Source: Apium graveolens (taxonomy: Eukaryota > Streptophyta > Magnoliopsida > Apiales > Apiaceae). From it: a DNA stretch of 64,000 nt. The translations under genes were made by a program, and so were the position numbers. Below the pieces are notes generated by a model, which was not told where the DNA came from, did not search any database, and was given only the letters and a program-made list of their open reading frames with translations. Positions 1 to 10,274 of the stretch are shown here, piece by piece (within the stretch, counting starts at the first letter, position 1; each line of letters starts with the position of its first letter). Location of the stretch: contig NC_133648.1 in assembly GCF_009905375.1 (NCBI RefSeq), forward strand, positions 303,878,565 to 303,942,564. The letters are read 5' to 3'.

Positions 1-2731
1 CGTCATTACTATATGTGTTGGTTGTCGTCTTTCTCAACCTCTACCAAGTATCAAATTAGGGAAACACTCAGATAAAAGCCCATTCATTTCCATATACCCT
101 CTACCCCTTTTTGGGTCCATTTGCCTTCATTGGTTAATAAAAACTCCAGTTACCATTGCATATTATCTTATTTGTTGCTTCACTTCTAATCTTTCATACT
201 GGTAACATTCCCATCATCATCTCTTATGATTAATAAGTATAACAAATTTATCCAGTAATCATCAGATCTATTTTATATCACAAGGTCAATTTATATCACA
301 TTACTTCTACACGTATCATTTTTGGTCATAACATCGTCATCAAGTTCCGCTTACAACTGATAATGATATTATTCTTACAATCTTACATAACTCATCTACA
401 ATATAAAGCTCCTGCTAACTCAGCCAATCATATCCTGGAATCCTAGCTCGCACACTGGACTGGGAATCCTCGTTACCGATAATTTCCTTTTCAACTGTAA
501 AATAATATAACAGATTTGTAAGAGTGAGCTAACTAGCTCAACAAGTCATAATAGCAATAACTGAGATTCAACAATGATCAGTTGAAATGATTCATAAGAA
601 TCAAGTTTCTAGATAAGTAATGAATATAATTGGATATTCTTTTCATTTTTAAAAACCAAGGTTAGGCTGCTGATCAGTCACGCACTAACCCCGAGCAAGG
701 CTCTCAGCTTTGCTCTATATACTGAATCCAAGGCACGCATTGGCCTAATATGACCACGAATCTGGTCTGACCATGAATCTGGTCCATAATTATAAAACCA
801 TCCAATTCCAAAACAACTCAATAGGATAACCATTACAATTCAACAAAACAGAATCATAATAAACATTGATAAAGCATTTATCTCAGAGCATCAAACACTT
901 CACAGGTATCACCAGGGTGTATCAAGGTATAAGTATAAAGAACTGCTTCAAGCCTAATGAAGAATCAAGTATCTGAAGAACAATGGTTCAATGATAATAC
1001 AGGGTATTGATCTTGGATGTGATAGGGTGTATAAGTTTCTGTATGCTCAAGAAATTTTGTTGAAATACTTGGTTTATGGTGTGTATGTATTTGCAGAGTA
1101 GTATTGTATTGGTATGGTTTAATATCTGGGAAATCAACTGTTGGTGGTTTACAAGAAATAAAGCTTACAGCTCAAGTTCAATGATATGATCAGGGTTCAA
1201 GGTTGAAAAGTTTAAGCACTTGTAATGTAAAATAAGATTTATTTTAAATACTAGCAACATGTTATGAGAAAGTTCAGAAATATTTGCAATATATCTCGAA
1301 GAAAGGTTCAGAAGTATTGCCTTATCATAGATAATTTCCATCTTCACTTGTACTCATTTAACAATTCTACTCATCAATCACTTTCCTTCTTTTTCTATGC
1401 CTTGTTTCTATTCGTCAATCATTTGCCTTCTCTTTCTACGCTTCAATTCTATGTACAGATCACTGACTTTCTTTTATATACCTCGCTTACTCTGCTAGGC
1501 ATCATAAGTATCTATCAATACTCAATCTCATATCATTCTAATTGTTACATAGACGTCGTAAGCTTTCTACCCCTCGTTTTACCCAAATTCGGTTTACGGA
1601 TTGAAAGTTACAGCAAAAACCGTCAAACAATAACCACATAGGCATATAACACGTCAATCAGATAGCACATAGCACATAGCAGATTGTACGCAAGATATTC
1701 GGTCAAAATAATTTTTCAAAGAAGATTCGGGGTCAAAATAATTTTTCAGGTATTTAATAAGATTTTTTTAAACATTTTTCGGAATTAAAATGGACCTCCG
1801 AATCATTTTATAATTAAATAATAGGGTTCGAACACCCGAATTTGACTTTAAAATAGTTTTATAAAAATTGTCGAGCCATGAAATTATTTAAATAATAATC
1901 CAAAGCTCGAAACTATTTTTTAGAAATTTTTAAATCAAAATAAATAATTAAATCTAATTAAATAATTAATTAAAATAAATTAATAACTAATTAAATTAAT
2001 TGATAAATTAATATTTTAATTAATTGACTAATTAAATAATTAAATATCAACTGAAATTAATTAACTAAATAATTAAGATTTATTTTTGAATTAAAAATAA
2101 TTTTCAGAATTAAAATTATTGAATTTTAGGAATTTTAAAATAATTAAAACAATTTCTGAAATTAATTATAAAAAGAAAATACAATTTTTGAAAATATATA
2201 AAATAGAAATCCAATTTTTGTTAACTTTTAAAACAACAGGGACTGATTTGCAAGTTTTTACAAATTTCAGGGGCCAAGTGGTAAATTAACCACCTTCCTC
2301 GACAATCACCGGTGGTCGTCATTAACGGCGACCCCGAGTTTTTCCGGCCAACCAGAAATCACCCATAAATGCATCAAAATATAAGGGTTTGCTCTCCTTG
2401 TTTCCAGAAACACAATCATACCAACCAATTCCATATTCGATCTCTGGGTAAGCCGTAAAAACAATTCAAACTTTTTCGGTGACCTCCCTGCCGTTTTCCG
2501 GCGAGGTCTATACCGTAATTGTCTGTTAACCTACTATACACAAATCGAATCGTCTTTGGACGATCTACAGTTTGGTGCAATCAATTTCAACCAATAACCC
2601 CTAACAAAGAAACGCCTAATTTTCAATTAAGAACATTCAAACGCATAAACCCTAATTTCAATTACCAGAATGAAACATCATTTTCTCTATGTTATTGAAC
2701 TCTATTTTTGACATATAATATACCAAATAGA
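1..2731 (-). mobile_element. Old LARD-type LTR, left part
   Basis: No coding capacity. The text matches, with clear divergence, the 4.5 kb LTR seen twice at 34044-38552 and 39794-44304 and in the same direction. The best blocks are 501-560 (like 34495-34540), 1741-2110 (like 36265-36600, including the AT-rich stretch of ATTAATTAA words) and 2640-2731 (like 37515-37565). The outer end lies left of the window. The match stops at 2731, where an Athila-type LTR begins. The remaining end of the same LTR is at 27273-27910. The reading direction of the element is minus, judged from the young copy's primer site. Divergence from the young copies is far larger than the difference between those two, so this is an old insertion. 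Confidence 0.75.
751..784. repeat. 17-bp tandem duplication in old LARD LTR
   Basis: Two adjacent 17-base units (TGACCACGAATCTGGTC and the same with one change) lie inside the old LTR. I saw no counterpart in the young LARD copies. Confidence 0.7.
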
Positions 2732-2979
2732 TGTTAAGTGGAATTTATGACACTTATTTATGCTCTAATAAGCTTTGAGTTGGTGTATTTGTACTCAAGT
2801 TATTTGTGTTTTAACGTGTTTTCAAGTGTTTTTGCATTTCAGGCTTCACTTCGTGAATCAGGTGAATTAGCATTGTTTTGATGCTAATATGGTGTTTAGG
2901 ATGTGCAGGAATAAAAGCTTGAAAGATTGGTTCGAAGCTGCAAGGAATAAAGAAGAAGAAAAAATGAGTTTTGGCAGAA

Positions 2980-3077
2980 GGCAGGCGCGCCCGCGCTGGT
3001 GTTGCGCGCGGCCGCGCCGGGAGTACAGAAAGGCAGCGCGACCGCGCTGGTGAAATGCGCGGCCGCGCTGCGTCGGG
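2980..3077 (+). repeat. GC-rich near-palindromic repeats in E1 LTR (2 units)
   Basis: Two units of about 48 bases, each with a GCGCGCCCGCGCTGG-like half and a GCGCGGCCGCGC half, stand out from AT-rich surroundings. They lie about 60 bases upstream of the LTR TATA box. The same unit occurs three times in the pol-env spacer (9838-9980) and twice in the 3' LTR (about 12968-13068). Confidence 0.85.
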
Positions 3078-3147
3078 ATATTAAAATCCCGATTCTTTTA
3101 TAATTCAAATTGTTGGACTCCTGGGATGCATGGACTACTATATAAAC
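3073..3147 (+). promoter_or_regulatory. LTR core promoter of E1: inverted repeat plus TATA box
   Basis: An inverted repeat (TCGGGAT at 3073 and ATCCCGA at 3086) is followed by a TATA box, CTATATAAAC, at 3138-3147. This sits directly downstream of the GC-rich repeats. The 3' LTR copy is at 13062-13136, with one arm mutated. The start site is inferred, not seen. Confidence 0.6.
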
Positions 3148-4190
3148 ATAACTTAGGTCATTTTTCAAGAGATATTCAGAGATCTCAAGACATCAAGGAG
3201 GGAGAAGACGGGAAGAGACCTTTTGGCACAATTCAACAAAGGCGAAGACGAACTAGTTTATTCTTGTGAATCATTGTTTTGAGTTGTAATTTGGATGCTT
3301 GTTTCTTGTTTTGCTGAACCTATATTCTTGATTGTAATTTGGTTTATTTATTCGTATAAAGACGACATTTTCTATATCATATTTTCATTTGAACCCACAT
3401 TGGCGATAAGTTCGATTATGGGCTAATCGTTATCGTGGGGTTCTAGCGAATTTATTTGTGGATTTCTTTAGTTAAATTGTTTGATGCCTTAGTGTGTGGT
3501 GATTTTATGATATTCTAGTATTGGTTGTGCGTATTCGTCTTGTGAGCGTCGTGAACTTATAAGATAGTGTGTTAATTCTTAATGAAGCGAAAGTGAATTT
3601 AAGGATTTAGAACTTGCCATGTATAATAGGTTCATGTATTGTTATGCATGATTCATAGGTAATTTTAACCATCTTACTTGCCCTATGTAATCAAGAAAGA
3701 TAACTTGTGCTTAAACCGTTATGTTGTCAAATTTTATAGACATATAGGGTCTCAATATAATTGGTGCCTATTCAGCTTCTATCTCTTTTGTGGATGTCTG
3801 GTAGAATGGTACTCGTACAATGAAAGTTGGCGTTTATCAGTTTTGTGTTGTCTGATTAGTGTCATCACCATTGCATGCTAAGGTTGAGAATAATAAGGCT
3901 ATTGAATGAAATATTTAATGAAGTTAGAATCCCATGTCTGTCATATATATTAACCCAGTTTATCTTATTCTCGTAGTTATAATAGTTAGCGTAATTCTTA
4001 GTTACAAACATTCTCAATTTGTTATCGTCTTAGCATTGAATAATAACCATACATTGTTGCTTAGGTGCGTAATTTGGATAGTTAACCAATACAGTCTCTA
4101 TGGGAACGAATCTGATTTATATCTTATACTACTTGCGAACTCGTATACTTGCATGTAATATTAGCGCGTGTTTAGCAACTAACAAGTTTT

Positions 4191-4208
4191 TGGCGCCGCT
4201 ACCGGGTA
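4191..4208 (+). other. Primer binding site (tRNA-Asp type) of E1
   Basis: TGGCGCCGCTACCGGGTA lies six bases after the 5' LTR end. It is close to the TGGCGCCGTTGCCGGGGA form complementary to the 3' end of tRNA-Asp, used by Athila and other plant Gypsy elements. Leader 4209-4324 follows; I see nothing else in it. Confidence 0.85.
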
Positions 4209-4324
4209 CTGTAGTGTTAATTACTAGTTTATGTGCTTTCCATCAGTGGTCGTTAAAGTTCATTGACTTGGACATTGTTACTTATTTGTTCCTTGTTTTA
4301 TTTCAGGTAATCTAGCGAGGGTGT

Positions 4325-5691
4325 ATGCAAACGCGTTCGCGTACTCGTAAGAGAACACTGGATATAGCCGAGGAAGAATTTGTGGTAATTCGTAGGGAAG
4401 TTTTTGAGGAAGAAAAGAAGGTAGAAGAAGAAGAGAAAGTTGAAGAGCCAATTATAGTAGCTATGGGTGATCAAGCTAGAAAATCTGAAGGCTTTGATGG
4501 ACTATTCTAAGCCAAAGATTAATAACATTCAGTCTAGCATCATTAGACCATCTATCACGGCTAACACTTTTGAAATCAAGTCAAGCACGATCCAGATGAT
4601 ACAGAACTCAGTTCAGTTTGGGGGTTCTCCTTCCGAAGACCCCAACATGCACATAAGAGATTTCATCGAGATCTGTGACACTTTCAAGTTCAATGGTATG
4701 ACTGAAGATGCTATCAAGATGCGACTTTTCCCATTCTCTTTGAGGGACAAAGCTAAGTGCTGATTACACTCTCTACCGGCAGGGTCTATCATAACTTGGG
4801 AAGATATTGCTCAAAAGTTTCTCACTAAATTTTTTCCCATGGCGAAGACTACAGCAATCGGGAATGCTCTTACCCAGTTCGCTCAACAAACTGGAGAATC
4901 TCTGTGTGAGGCTTGGGATCGATATAAGGAGATGCTAAAGAAGTGCCCACACCATGGCATGCCTGATTGGATGATTATCAATTATTTCTATAATGGATTG
5001 GGTCCTACTTCTAGGCCCATGCTTGATGCAGCATCAGGAGGAGCCTTATGGGCTAAGAGCTACGATAAAGCTTATAAACTGATTGAACTGATGGCTGCTA
5101 ATGAGTACCAGAATCCTTCCCAGAGACTGACTCGGGGAAAAGTAGCAGGAATTCTGGAGTTGAATTCAGCAACTGCTATAACTGCCCAACTTAAGGCTTT
5201 GACAATGAAGGTTGACACTTTGGCTAATTATGGAGTTAATTTTAATCACTAGTGTCTGTGAGCTTTGTGCTGGTGCCCATGAAACTGATCAGTGCGCAAT
5301 TTCAAATGAATCAGCTCAGTTCGTGAGTAACTTCCAGCGATCGCAGCAACCTGTGCCAGCCACCAATCATCCTAACAACCGCAATCATCCCAATTTCAGC
5401 CGGAGTAATGTCAGAATGCGGTTCAATAGCCTTATCAGCAGTATCCAGCTAAACAGTACAACCCCTGGTTTTCAGCAACCGCGGTATGCACGAAAACAGC
5501 AACTCCAGCTGCAACAAGCTAATGAAAAATCTGAATTAGAGGAGTTGAAGCTCATGTGCAAGAGTCAAGCTGTTTCTATCAAGACCTTGGAAAATCAAAT
5601 TGGGCAAATTTCCAATGCCTTGCTAAATCGTCAACCTGGTACATTTCCTAGTGACACTGAAGTTCTAGGAAAGAAGGAAGCTAAGGAGTAG
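4325..5691 (+). pseudogene. gag: gag of Athila-type element E1, broken
   Basis: Gag forms the particle and binds the element RNA. The frame opens at 4325 with a basic start (MQTRSRTRKR) and an acidic stretch, then shifts near 4485. The central capsid-like part (4467-5249, with LFPFSLRDKAK and WEDIAQKFLTKFF) is typical of Athila gag. An in-frame TGA at 4761-4763 stands where the family has tryptophan. A second frame change near 5250 leads into the nucleocapsid part, with a CELC-AGA-H-ETDQ-C knuckle (5263-5301). The last part (to 5691) is glutamine-rich with a coiled-coil-like stretch (ELEELKLMCKSQAVSIKTLE). It cannot give one protein as it stands. Confidence 0.85.
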
Positions 5692-6660
5692 GTAAAGACA
5701 ATAACTTTGAGGTCTGGGAAGGTTGCAAATCCCGATCAAACTCAAGAGTTGACTGAAAAAGCTGGGGTTGAGGAAGAAGCAAAATAGCAGGATGAAGAAG
5801 TGGAACCAAGGAAGACTACTGTTGAACATACTCTACCTGAGGGTAATACATGAGAGAAATAGATCTATCCGCCACCACCTTTTCCTAAGAGGCTACAGAA
5901 GAAAAAGCCGGACAAGCAATTCGAGATGTTTCTGGAGGTGTTCAAGAAACTTCATATCAACATACCTTTCGCTGAGGCTCTTAAGCAGATGCCTATTTAT
6001 TCAAAGTTTATGAAAGGTATTATCTCTAGAAAGGTGAAGCTAGATGATTTAGAGACTGTCGCTCTCACGGAGGAATATAGTGCTGTGCTGCAGCAGAAGT
6101 TACCTCCGAAGCTTAAAGATCCAGGAAGCTTTACTATTCCATGTACTATTGGGAAAGTGTCTTTTGATAGATGCTTATGTGACTTGGGAGCTAGCATCAA
6201 TCTGATGCCTTTGTCAATCTTCAAGAAATTGGACTTACCTCATCCCAAACCAACTTACATGACCTTGCAATTGGTCGACCGTTCTATTACATATCCGAGA
6301 GGTATTGTGGAGGATGTCTTGGTCAAGGTCGATAAACTCATCTTCCCTGCTGATTTTGTCATTCTTGATTTCGAGGAGGATAAGAAGATTCCCATAATCT
6401 TGGGAAGGCCTTTCTTGGCAACTGGCCGGACTTTGATTGATGTGCAGAAGGGTGAGCTTATAATGCGAGTGTTGGATCAGGATGTGACTTTCAATGTGTT
6501 CAATGCTATGAAATTTCCTACTGATAATGCGGAGTGCTTAAAAGTCGAGTTGGTCGATTCGGTGGTCACATTGGAACTTGATCAAATGCTAAGGTCTGAT
6601 GCCTTAGAAAAAGCCTTGTTGGGAAATTCACACAGTGAAGATGACGAAGGTGATGGGTAA
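5692..6660 (+). pseudogene. Aspartic protease region of E1
   Basis: Retroviral-type aspartic protease that would cleave the gag-pol polyprotein. The linker 5692-5925 has several stops (for example TAG at 5689, 5785 and TGA near 5850) and proline-rich text. A clean 244-codon frame runs 5926-6660. The active-site motif reads DLGASINLMP from 6181, the Athila form of D-T/S-G, followed by the conserved late motif IILGRPFLATG near 6395-6427. The domain itself looks intact; the join to gag and to RT is interrupted by stops (6658-6660 and just after). Confidence 0.85.
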
Positions 6661-8340
6661 TTGCAATATTTGAATGCGTCTCTCTGGAAGAGAAAGATCG
6701 ATATGCCTTTTGAATCTCTTGGAATGGAAGAATTGAGCTAACCTCCTAAATGCCTCAAGCCTTCTATTGAGGAAGCTCCTACTCTTGAGCTTAAGCCTTT
6801 ACATGAACATTTGAGGTATGCTTTTTTAGGTGATAAATCTACTCTGCCTGTTATCATTGCATCTGACCTTTCAGGTAGCGATGAGGAAAAGCTTTTGAGA
6901 ATTCTGAGAGAGTTCAAATCGGTAATTGGATGGACTATAGCAGATATCAAGGGAATCATCCCTTCTTACTGTATGCATAAAATTCTGCTAGAAGAAGGTA
7001 GCAAACCTACAGTCGAGCAGCAAAGAAGACTTAATCCAATCATGAAGGAAGTAGTAAAGAAGGAAATTCTGAAGTGGCTAGATGCATGGATCATCTATCC
7101 CATCTCTGACAGTTCATGGGTAAGCCCGGTTCAATATGTACCAAAGAAAGGTGGTATTATTATGGTAGCAAATGAGAAGAATGAACTTATTTCTACAGGG
7201 ACAGTCACGGGGTGGAGAGTCTGTATGGACTATAGGAAGCTAAACAAGGCCACTAGGAAGGGTCACTTTCCCTTACCTTTCATTGATCAGATGCTTGACA
7301 GGTTGGATGGTCATGAGTACTATTGTCTTCTGGTTGGTTATTCGGGTTATAATCAGATTTGTATCGCTCCAGAAGATCAAGAGAAAACTACCTTCACCTG
7401 TCCATTCGGTACCTTCGCCTTTAGACGAGTTTCTTTTGGTCTGTGTGGTGCACCAGCCACATTTCAGCGATGTATGATGGCCATCTTTTCTGACATGATT
7501 GGCCAGAATGTGGAAGTGTTCATGGACGACTTCTCAGTCTTTGGCGATTCTTTTGATGCATGCTTTCAAAATCTTGGACACATTCTCAAGAGGTGCGTTG
7601 AAACCAATTTGGTTCTCAATTGGGAGAAATGTCACTTTATGGTGCATCAAGGCATAATTCTTGGGCACAAGGTTTCTAGTAAGGGTCTTAAGGTAGATAA
7701 GGCCAAGGTGGGGGTCATTGAGAATCTTCCCCCACCTATTTCTGTTAAGGGAATCCACAGTTTTCTTGGTAACGTGGGTTTCTACAGGCATTTCATGAAA
7801 GACTTCTCCAAAATTTCAAAGCCATTGTGCAGTTTACTAGAGAAAGATGTCCCTTTCAAGTTTGATGACAAGTGTCTTGTGGATTTTGAGACATTGAAGA
7901 AGAGTCTAATATCGGCACCGGTCATACCTGCACCTGATTGGAATGAGCCTTTTGAGATGATGTGTGATACAAGTGATTATGCAGTTGGAGCAGTTCTTGG
8001 GTAGAGGAAGAACAACATATTTCATGTAGTCTACTACGCAAGTAAGACTCTAAATGGTGCCCAACTGAATTACACTACTACGGAGAAAGAACTTTTGGCT
8101 ATTGTCTATGGTTTTGAGAAATTTTGATCTTATCTACTTGGGACTAAGGTGACAGCTTTCACTGATCACGCCATCATTCGATATCTCGTGTCGAAGAAGG
8201 ACTCGAAGCCTAGATTGATTAGATGGGTTCTTTTGCTCCAAGAATTTGAACTAGAACTCAAGGACATAAAAGGAACTGAAAATCAAGTTGCTGATCATCT
8301 CTCGCGTTTAGAGAATCCTAATGCTACTTCCTTGGATAAG
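6661..8340 (+). pseudogene. pol: Reverse transcriptase and RNase H of E1, broken
   Basis: RT would copy the element RNA into DNA, and RNase H would remove the RNA strand. A frame of 397 codons runs 6811-8004. It shows VCMDYRKLNKATR (from 7219), PFGTFAFRRVSFGLCGAPATF and the catalytic box FMDDF with both aspartates at 7525-7530. The RNase H opening (MMCDTSDYAVGAVLG) ends at a TAG (8002-8004) where the family has glutamine. The frame continues with [22 protein letters not shown], meets a TGA at 8125-8127, then continues to ADHLSRLEN near 8290-8317. Two stops alone break the enzyme; no frameshift is needed. The 8125 stop is also present in element D. Confidence 0.88.
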
Positions 8341-9707
8341 ACCTTCATAAATGAGTCTTTTCCCAACGAGCAGCTATTTGCAGTACGAGAAGAAGAGCCG
8401 TGGTTTGCAGACATTGTGAACTACCTTGTGAGTAACATTATGCCTCCCGACTTATCTTATGATCAGAGGAAGAAGTTTCTACATGAAGTGAAGTGGTATA
8501 TGTGGGATGAGCCGTTCCTTTTTCTCCAGGGAGCTGACCAAATCATCAAGAGATGTATTCCTTACAGCGAAACGGGGGGAATCTTGCGAGATTGCCACTC
8601 AACGGCTTATGGACGACATTATGGTGGAGAAAAGACAGCAACTCGTTTTCTTCAAGCAGGTTTCTTTTGGCCAACATTGTTTAAAGATGCGTATCAATTC
8701 GTTTTGAAATGTGATCGATATCAACGTGTGGGTATTATGTCTAAAAAGGATGAGATGCCTCTTAATGTACTTCTCGAGGTTGAGGGCTTCGATGTTTGGG
8801 GAATTGACTTCATGGGGCCATTTGTCTCATCTTGCAACAATCTGTATATCTTGTTGGAGATTGATTACGTGTCAAAATGGGTTGAAGTTAAGGATTGCCA
8901 ACAAACGATGCGAAAGTCATGCTTAATTTTCTTCACAAGTAGATATTCACAAGGTTTGGAACTCCAAGAGTCATAATCAGTGATGAGGGGTCGCATTTTT
9001 GCAACCGCAAGTTCACTGCCATGATGAAGAAGTATAATGTGAATCATCGCATTGCTATGGCTTATCATCCTCAAACAAATGGTCAAGCTGAGGTATCCAA
9101 CAAAGAGATAAAGTGCATTTTAAAGAAAGTGGTATGTCCATCAAGGAAGAATTGGTCTTTGAAGCTTGATGAAGCTGTTTGGGTGTATACAACAACATAT
9201 AAGACTCCACGGGGAATGTCACCATTTCAGTTGGTTTATGGTAAGGGGTGTCATTTATCGGTGGAGCTCGAGCATAAAGCTTATTGGGCTTTGAAGAAAT
9301 TGAATCTGGACTTGGATGCAGCTGGAAAGAAAAGGATGCTTCAATTGAACAAACTTGACGAATTTCGACTTCAAGCTTACGAGAACAACAAAATATAAAA
9401 GGAGAAAGTCAAGAGGTGGCACGATCGGAGTCTAGTGCTCAATAAATTTATGCCAGGGCAACAAGTTCTTTTATTCAACTCTCGTCTCCGTCTTTTTCCT
9501 GGAAAGTTGAAGTCAAGATGGTCAGGACCCTTCATAATCAAAACTATTTTTCCACATGAAGTGGTGGAAATTTTTGAGAATGATCCAGGCCAAGCATTCA
9601 AGGTAAATGGTCAATGGTTGAAGCATTATTATGGTGATATGGCAAACCGTAAGGTGGTTAGTGCCGTTTTATTGTCCACTGGATCTCGAGATTCTACGTC
9701 GAGCTAG
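8341..9707 (+). pseudogene. Integrase of Athila-type element E1, broken
   Basis: DDE integrase that would insert the DNA copy. The zinc-binding region is near 8595-8725; the final CxxC reads CDRYQ, so its second cysteine is tyrosine, while element D keeps CDRCQ. The catalytic residues are readable: D in GIDFMGP (about 8803), D in ISDEGSHF (about 8980) and E in SNKEIK (about 9105). One base is missing near 8892, which shifts the frame. A TAG stands at 8940-8942 and a TAA at 9396-9398. The C-terminal part ([31 protein letters not shown]) ends at TAG 9705-9707. Confidence 0.88.
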
Positions 9708-9715
9708 TGATGTAA

Positions 9716-9744
9716 AAGAAGCGCTTCTTGGGAGGCAACCCAAG
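9716..9744 (+). other. Conserved double stem-loop behind pol stop (E1)
   Basis: Nine bases after the pol stop lies a perfect 14-base palindrome, AAGAAGCGCTTCTT (9716-9729). It overlaps CTTGGGAGGCAACCCAAG (9727-9744), a six-pair stem with an AGGCAA loop. Element D keeps the same arrangement at 61955-61982, although the rest of its spacer differs. The role is unknown. Confidence 0.7.
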
Positions 9745-9837
9745 TATGTTGTACGTTAGTAGGTAGAGGAAGCAAGAAAAAAAGAGAAAAACACAAAAAA
9801 CAAGAAAAACAAGAAAATTCGGGGCCAAGTACAGAAG

Positions 9838-9980
9838 CTGGGTGCGCCCGTGCTGGCCAAGCGCGCGGCCGCGATGTTTTTCCAATAACCCAGTGCGCCT
9901 GTTCTGTCCTAGCGTGCGGTCGCACCGGTTTTCCAGAATGTGAGCACGACCGTGCTGTCCTAGCGGGCGGCCGCGCCGGG
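9838..9980 (+). repeat. GC-rich near-palindromic repeats in E1 spacer (3 units)
   Basis: Three diverged units of about 48-50 bases start near 9838, 9888 and 9938. Each pairs a GTGCGCCCGTGCTG-like half with a GCGCGGCCGCG-like half. They are the same family of units as in this element's LTRs (2980-3077) and differ from those of element D. Confidence 0.85.
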
Positions 9981-10021
9981 TCCCTGTTCAAAAAAAAATA
10001 AAAACAATAATTTTATTATAG

Positions 10022-10179
10022 AAAAATCGGGATTTAATTCCAAAATCAATTTTAACCCGATTTTTACTCTTCCACATCCCATAATTCTCTCTCCTAATCA
10101 ATTCTATTATTCCCACGATTCCCATAATCAATTCCCACTTCTATTCCTTATCAAATTCACACCCTGCCACCTATAAATA
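10022..10179 (+). promoter_or_regulatory. Candidate internal promoter of the env-like ORF (E1)
   Basis: Perfect 10-base arms AAAAATCGGG (10022-10031) and CCCGATTTTT (10056-10065) are followed by TATAAATA at 10172-10179, about 95 bases before the first codon of the env-like frame. The order GC-rich repeats, TCGGG/CCCGA inverted repeat, TATA box copies that of the LTR promoter. The promoter role is inferred from this likeness only. Confidence 0.5.
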
Positions 10180-10274
10180 CAGACACTTGTATACATCTTC
10201 TCCACCAATTTAAAAACTCTCAAACACACATTCTCTCTAAACACTAAAGCTTTTATTCGCTCTTTTTCATTCCG

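Larger units (their letters stand above)
2732..4184 (+). repeat. 5' LTR of Athila-type element E1
   Basis: The LTR starts TGTTAAG and ends CTAACA, an imperfect terminal inverted repeat. The first 1.2 kb is repeated at 12721-13922. It ends six bases before the tRNA-Asp type primer site. It contains GC-rich repeats at 2980-3077, an inverted repeat at 3073-3092 and a TATA box at 3138-3147. Confidence 0.9.
9745..10274 (+). other. pol-env spacer of E1
   Basis: Non-coding. It holds an A-rich stretch (9768-9820), three GC-rich repeat units (9838-9980), a long-armed inverted repeat (10022-10065), a pyrimidine-rich stretch, a TATA box (10172-10179) and a CT/A-rich stretch like a plant 5' UTR before the env-like frame. 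Confidence 0.75.

Noticed and set aside
1264..1641. 125-codon, F/L/S-rich ORF in the old LARD LTR
   Set aside because: Low-complexity AT-rich reading with no counterpart in the young LARD LTRs; a chance frame.
9704..9991. Minus-strand Arg/Pro/Ala-rich ORF over the E1 spacer
   Set aside because: It is the reverse reading of the GC-rich repeats; composition explains it.
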